Assembly: GCA_027620395.1 (NCBI GenBank)
Contig: JAQBZY010000045.1
Location: forward strand, 1-8,116
Length of the DNA: 8,116 nucleotides
Source of the DNA: Pseudomonadota bacterium
Lineage (GTDB): Bacteria > Pseudomonadota > Alphaproteobacteria > Rhodospirillales > Casp-alpha2
Direction of reading: 5' to 3'
Made by a program: the position numbers and the translations under genes. Within the stretch, counting starts at the first letter, position 1. Each line of letters starts with the position of its first letter. This document shows, piece by piece, positions 6,757-8,116 of the stretch. The notes beneath the pieces are model-generated. The model saw only the letters and a program-made list of their open reading frames with translations. It had not been told where the DNA came from and ran no database searches.

Positions 6757-7383
6757 ATGCTCAAACCTGATGGCCGCAAACAATTCCTCGCCCGCCTACC
6801 GGGAACCGACGCCGATCAGCTGGCCCGTCTTGAGGCCTACCATGATCTGTTGCTCAAATGGACGGCCAAAATAAATCTGGTGGGCCGAGGCACGCTGAGC
6901 GACATATGGACCCGACATTTTCTCGACTCGGCGCAACTCAGATTGCACATGCAGCCCGGCGAACCATTCTGTGACATCGGCTCCGGCGCCGGGTTTCCCG
7001 GCCTCGTTCTCGCCGCTGTCGGTTATGGCCCTGCGACCCTGATTGAAAGCGATGCCAGGAAAGCGGCTTTTCTGCGCGAAGCGGCCCGGACCATGGGCCT
7101 CACCATTAACCTGATTACCGGGCGGATCGAAGCCGTCGAACCTCAAAACGCCCAAGTCGTGACCGCCCGGGCACTGGCGCCCCTGCCGAGACTGCTGTCT
7201 TGGGCGCACCGGCACTTGGCGCCGGGTGGGCGGGCAATATTATTAAAAGGAAAGGACGTATCGTCGGAATTGACGGAATCGCGGAAAAGTTGGAATATGA
7301 ATATTCATAAGGATCCCAGCCTGACGGATCCAGCGGCCGCAATATTAACCATTACCAACATGGCCCCAAAAAATGTCCGCTGA
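6757..7383 (+). CDS. rsmG: 16S rRNA (guanine(527)-N(7))-methyltransferase RsmG
   Basis: SAM-dependent methyltransferase (older name GidB) that makes m7G527 in the 530 loop of 16S rRNA in the small subunit. Loss of it gives low-level streptomycin resistance in several bacteria. It is 208 aa, normal length. It has the N-terminal helical part with LLKWTAKINLVGRG, the SAM-binding motif I DIGSGAGFPG (73-82), Glu97 in the IESDARKAAFLRE stretch, TARALAPL (136-143) and the C-terminal LLKGKDV and SLTDPAA pieces. No Shine-Dalgarno is visible before the ATG, only parS site 3. The 9-nt gap after mnmG suggests translation by re-initiation. The 3' third (about 7236-7350) has AT-rich patches unlike the rest of the gene, just ahead of parA, whose start it overlaps by 11 nt. 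Confidence 0.96.
   Translation: MLKPDGRKQFLARLPGTDADQLARLEAYHDLLLKWTAKINLVGRGTLSDIWTRHFLDSAQLRLHMQPGEPFCDIGSGAGFPGLVLAAVGYGPATLIESDARKAAFLREAARTMGLTINLITGRIEAVEPQNAQVVTARALAPLPRLLSWAHRHLAPGGRAILLKGKDVSSELTESRKSWNMNIHKDPSLTDPAAAILTITNMAPKNVR
7296..7309. repeat. 14-bp perfect palindrome in an AT-rich patch of rsmG
   Basis: TATGAATATTCATA is a perfect palindrome 63 bp upstream of the parA start, in a patch with several AATATT runs. A TTGACG at 7270-7275 lies upstream, and GAATAT at 7293-7298 is 17 nt further on but only a weak -10 match. It may mark an internal parA promoter or operator; one such palindrome could also arise by chance in a window of this size. Confidence 0.3.
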
Positions 7384-8116
7384 GACTTTGCTCCGACCAC
7401 GACATACCCGCGTCATCGCCATTGCCAATCAAAAGGGTGGCGTTGGCAAGACGACGACGGCAGTAAATCTGGCGACTGCGCTGGCGGCTATCGAGCAACG
7501 GGTCCTGGTCATTGATCTTGACCCGCAAGGGAACGCGTCGACGAGCCTTGGTATATCCAAGCAGGACCGCGACAAAAACTCATACCATGTCCTGCTACGC
7601 GAATGCGCCATCCAAGACGCGACCTTACAAACAAGCATCCCAAATCTGGCCATCGTCCCATCCGGGATTGATCTGTCGGGTGCAGAAATAGAACTGGTTG
7701 AAATGCCGCGCCGGGAATTCTGCCTCCGCGAGTCGTTGATGCTCGGATCGCCGGAATACGATTATATTCTGATCGACTGCCCGCCGGCGCTCGGGCTCCT
7801 AACCATCAATGCCCTGGTCGCCGCGCAGGCCGTCCTGGTGCCTCTGCAATGCGAATTTCTCGCGCTGGAGGGCGTAAGTCTTCTGGTCAGAACCATCGAA
7901 AGGGTGAAGGCGGCCTTCAATCCCGGCCTAGACATACAAGGTATTGTGTTAACCATGTTCGATAAACGCAACAACTTGTCTGTGGCCGTGGAGGACGATG
8001 TCCGAGCGTACTTCGGCGAAAAAGTCTATGACACGGTGATCCCGAGAAATGTCCGGGTGTCGGAGGCACCGAGCCACGGCCGCCCGGTCATCATTTATGA
8101 CATCGAGTGCGCCGGA
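7373..8116 (+). CDS. parA: Chromosome-partitioning ATPase ParA (3' end cut by the window)
   Basis: Walker-type ATPase (also called Soj) that forms a nucleoid-bound gradient and pulls ParB-parS complexes to segregate replicated origins. The 248 codons present run to the last base without a stop; the family is usually about 255-270 aa, so only a short tail is missing. Seen in order: the deviant Walker A KGGVGKTT (21-28) with signature Lys21 and Lys26; the Walker A' aspartate in LVIDLDPQGN (Asp48); Walker B ILIDCPPAL with Asp135; TMFDKRNNLS; and IPRNVRVSEAPSHGRP near the end. The ATG at 7373 overlaps the end of rsmG by 11 nt with no clear Shine-Dalgarno, which suggests coupled translation. parB should follow directly to the right. 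The three parS sites upstream are the sites its partner ParB would bind. Confidence 0.96.
   Translation, partial: MSAETLLRPRHTRVIAIANQKGGVGKTTTAVNLATALAAIEQRVLVIDLDPQGNASTSLGISKQDRDKNSYHVLLRECAIQDATLQTSIPNLAIVPSGIDLSGAEIELVEMPRREFCLRESLMLGSPEYDYILIDCPPALGLLTINALVAAQAVLVPLQCEFLALEGVSLLVRTIERVKAAFNPGLDIQGIVLTMFDKRNNLSVAVEDDVRAYFGEKVYDTVIPRNVRVSEAPSHGRPVIIYDIECAG

Overview
The window looks like an origin-proximal piece of an alphaproteobacterial chromosome, perhaps from the Rhodospirillales or a relative. Three things point there: the gene order mnmE - mnmG - rsmG - parA, which alphaproteobacteria keep next to the chromosome-partitioning locus; a DUF6489-like gene, which I know mainly from alphaproteobacteria; and GC-rich codon use. 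The lineage call comes from protein recall and gene order, not from a database search.

Left part (1-2553), minus strand. Bases 1-69 look like the outer end of an insertion sequence of IS21 type, with two phased 21-bp repeats and a TGT terminus. Its body lies beyond the left edge. It runs into the 3' end of ogt (methylated-DNA--protein-cysteine methyltransferase) and supplies the last codons and the stop. Upstream of ogt, and overlapping it by 4 nt, is a 674-aa DUF255 thioredoxin-like protein of the YyaL/SPATA20 family. These two genes form one transcription unit reading leftward.

Middle part (2554-3370). A 156-bp divergent spacer with nested inverted repeats separates the leftward unit from two small rightward genes. 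These are a DUF6489-like protein and a thioredoxin-like [2Fe-2S] ferredoxin, both with clear Shine-Dalgarno sequences. A 60-nt gap follows before mnmE.

Right part (3371-8116), plus strand: mnmE, mnmG, rsmG and the 5' part of parA (cut by the window edge). MnmE and MnmG together modify the wobble uridine of tRNAs. RsmG methylates 16S rRNA. ParA is the chromosome-segregation ATPase, and parB is expected just outside the window. Three near-identical 16-bp parS centromere sites lie here: two in the mnmE-mnmG spacer, 56 bp apart, and one across the mnmG stop codon. A good sigma70-type promoter between the second parS and mnmG is placed so that the transcript would start at or next to the mnmG ATG, suggesting a leaderless mRNA.

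The window is mostly well-known housekeeping genes. The points worth a second look are the parS cluster with its embedded stop codon, the likely leaderless mnmG promoter beside it, and the insertion-sequence end that rewrote the tail of ogt. No gene-free stretch longer than 160 bp exists here, and I see no tRNA, rRNA, CRISPR array or convincing factor-independent terminator.
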